A DNA stretch of 15,960 nucleotides from BRH-c25 sp964619815 (GTDB lineage Bacteria; Bacillota; Clostridia; Lutisporales; Lutisporaceae). Positions within the stretch are counted from its first letter, which is position 1. Each line of letters starts with the position of its first letter. The stretch covers positions 1-15,960 of the forward strand of contig CAZUGK010000092.1 in the NCBI GenBank assembly GCA_964619815.1, in the 5' to 3' direction. Positions 14,959 to 15,960 of the stretch are shown here, piece after piece. The position numbers and the translations under genes were made by a program. Under the pieces are notes generated by a model. That model was not told the origin of the DNA. It searched no databases and was given only the letters and a program-made list of their open reading frames with translations.

Positions 14959-15801
14959 CTATTTCAAGGCCTCAGTACCGCCCACAATTTCTGATATCTC
15001 ATTTGTAATTGAGGCTTGCCTTGCCCTGTTATACTGCATAGTCAGCTCCTCAATCATCTTGTCTGCATTGTCCGTTGCAGAATTCATTGAGGTCATTCTG
15101 CTGCTATGCTCGCTGGCAGAAGCCTCAAGCAGTATTTCGTATAACTGGTTTACTACATATCCTGAAGCTATTGCATCAAATACACTGTTTGGAGAAGGCT
15201 CATAAATATAATTGCTGTCTCCTTTTGCATCTTCAAGCTGCAGCGGAAGCAGCCTAAGCTCTGTCGGGACGTATTTTATTGTAGACTCAAACTTGTTGTA
15301 ATAGATAAATACCTCATCAATCTCCCTGCTCCTGAATCGTCTCATAACATCAAGGGCAATAATTCTTGCATCATGGTATTTTACCGTATCGGTTATATTT
15401 TCATAGCTTTCCACCAAGTCACAGCCTGATTTTATAAAATAATCCCTGGCTTTGATTCCAACTGCAATAAAACAGGAATTCCTGCCGTCCATACCGGATA
15501 CCGCATGCTTTATTACCGCTGAATTGTATGCTCCGCAAAGTCCTCTGTCCGAGCTTATCACCACAGCAAGAGATTTTTTTATCTCTCTTTCGGCTGTAAG
15601 CTCGCTTTGTGCTTTTTCTATCCTGTAGTTGTATATGTTCTGCACTGTGTCCCTATACTCTTCAATGTATAGTCTCATATGCTCAGTGCTTACCCTTGCT
15701 TTTTTATATTTTATGGTTGCGACAAGGTTCATGGCCTTAGTGATTTGCCGGGTGCTCTTTGCGCTCACGATCCTTGTCTTAAAATCATTCAATCCAGCCA
15801 A
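14959..15801 (-). CDS. atpG: F1Fo ATP synthase gamma subunit
   Basis: A 280-residue rotor-shaft subunit of normal length. Start is TTG at 15801 (MAGLNDFKTRI), after a weak GAGAGTGAT; the 17-base gap to the atpA stop and the family N-terminus support it. N-terminal helix: RIVSAKSTRQITKAMNLVA, followed by KYKKA. Middle: VISSDRGLCGAYNSAVIK, the conserved SDRGLCGxxN segment. C-terminal helix: RMTSMNSATDNADKMIEEL and ARQASITNEISEIVGGTEAL. Together these form the coiled-coil shaft inside the alpha3-beta3 ring. Confidence 0.98.
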   Translation of the reverse strand: MAGLNDFKTRIVSAKSTRQITKAMNLVATIKYKKARVSTEHMRLYIEEYRDTVQNIYNYRIEKAQSELTAEREIKKSLAVVISSDRGLCGAYNSAVIKHAVSGMDGRNSCFIAVGIKARDYFIKSGCDLVESYENITDTVKYHDARIIALDVMRRFRSREIDEVFIYYNKFESTIKYVPTELRLLPLQLEDAKGDSNYIYEPSPNSVFDAIASGYVVNQLYEILLEASASEHSSRMTSMNSATDNADKMIEELTMQYNRARQASITNEISEIVGGTEALK

Positions 15802-15818
15802 TTATATCACTCTCGATA

Positions 15819-15960
15819 CTATACAAATTTTTTCTTGAATTCTTCTATTGCCTGCTTCAGCGTATTCTCAGTCTCTTCACTGAAGTTATGAGTCTCAGCA
15901 ATATCTTTCAGAATGCTTTCGTAGCAGTTTCTTATATACTCTACAAGCTCCTTCGCAAAA
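15819..15960 (-). CDS. atpA: F1Fo ATP synthase alpha subunit, C-terminal end
   Basis: Only the last 47 residues are in the window, from FAKELVEYIRNCYESIL to AIEEFKKKFV and a TAG at 15819-15821. The sequence fits the C-terminal helical tail of clostridial AtpA, and its position before atpG is canonical. The nucleotide-binding domain lies outside the window. Confidence 0.9.
   Translation of the reverse strand, partial: FAKELVEYIRNCYESILKDIAETHNFSEETENTLKQAIEEFKKKFV

Noticed and set aside
1..15960. CRISPR array, tRNA or rRNA genes, prophage genes
   Set aside because: No regularly spaced repeats, cloverleaf-like or rRNA-like segments, or phage-type genes were found on reading through the window; a tRNA or CRISPR program run would settle this.

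Overview
The window looks like a chromosomal piece of a low-GC Firmicute of the Clostridia. Signs are the atpA-G-D-C order, a T-box-controlled pheS-pheT pair, Bacillota-type regulators and AT-rich spacers with sigma-A promoters. Nearly everything is on the minus strand, so the layout reads right to left. Two runs of N (5092-5101 and 5378-5449) show this is draft assembly. Species cannot be fixed from the sequence alone.

Right end (15960 to 13053, minus): the end of atpA, then atpG, atpD and atpC, encoding part of the F1 sector of ATP synthase, closed by a hairpin terminator. A 102-base spacer between atpG and atpD holds a strong potential hairpin. Next comes a remnant of an insertion sequence (about 12690-13018, plus strand): the first ~50 codons of a transposase, then a frame change and stop. 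Its leader carries a near-perfect 20-pair inverted repeat that would bury the ribosome binding site in read-through transcripts.

Middle (12658 to 7801): a small zinc-finger/LuxR-type regulator (minus), convergent with a 116-residue three-helix membrane protein (plus). The membrane gene diverges from pheS-pheT (minus). Phenylalanyl-tRNA synthetase is controlled by a recognisable T-box leader with a UUC (Phe) specifier, a sigma-A promoter, an antiterminator and a terminator. A second terminator follows pheT.

Left half (7640 to 1, minus): the most unusual region. Seven genes are coupled by 1-4 base overlaps or a 1-base gap: an OppF-like ATPase, an OppB-like permease, an OppC-like permease fused through an extra membrane helix to an M28-peptidase-like domain, an OppD-like ATPase, a MacA/HlyD-like adaptor, a MacB/LolD-type ATPase and a MacB/FtsX-type permease running off the window. 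The M28-like domain has lost most metal ligands and the catalytic Glu. The MacB-type ATPase has lost key residues of Walker A, the Q-loop, the signature, the D-loop and the H-switch. No substrate-binding protein is encoded at the operon head. I infer one locus that pairs an Opp-type transporter with intact ATPases and an exporter-like MacAB module with a pseudo-ATPase; the pseudo-peptidase domain may bind substrate or sense peptides. This combined system is the best candidate here for something undescribed.
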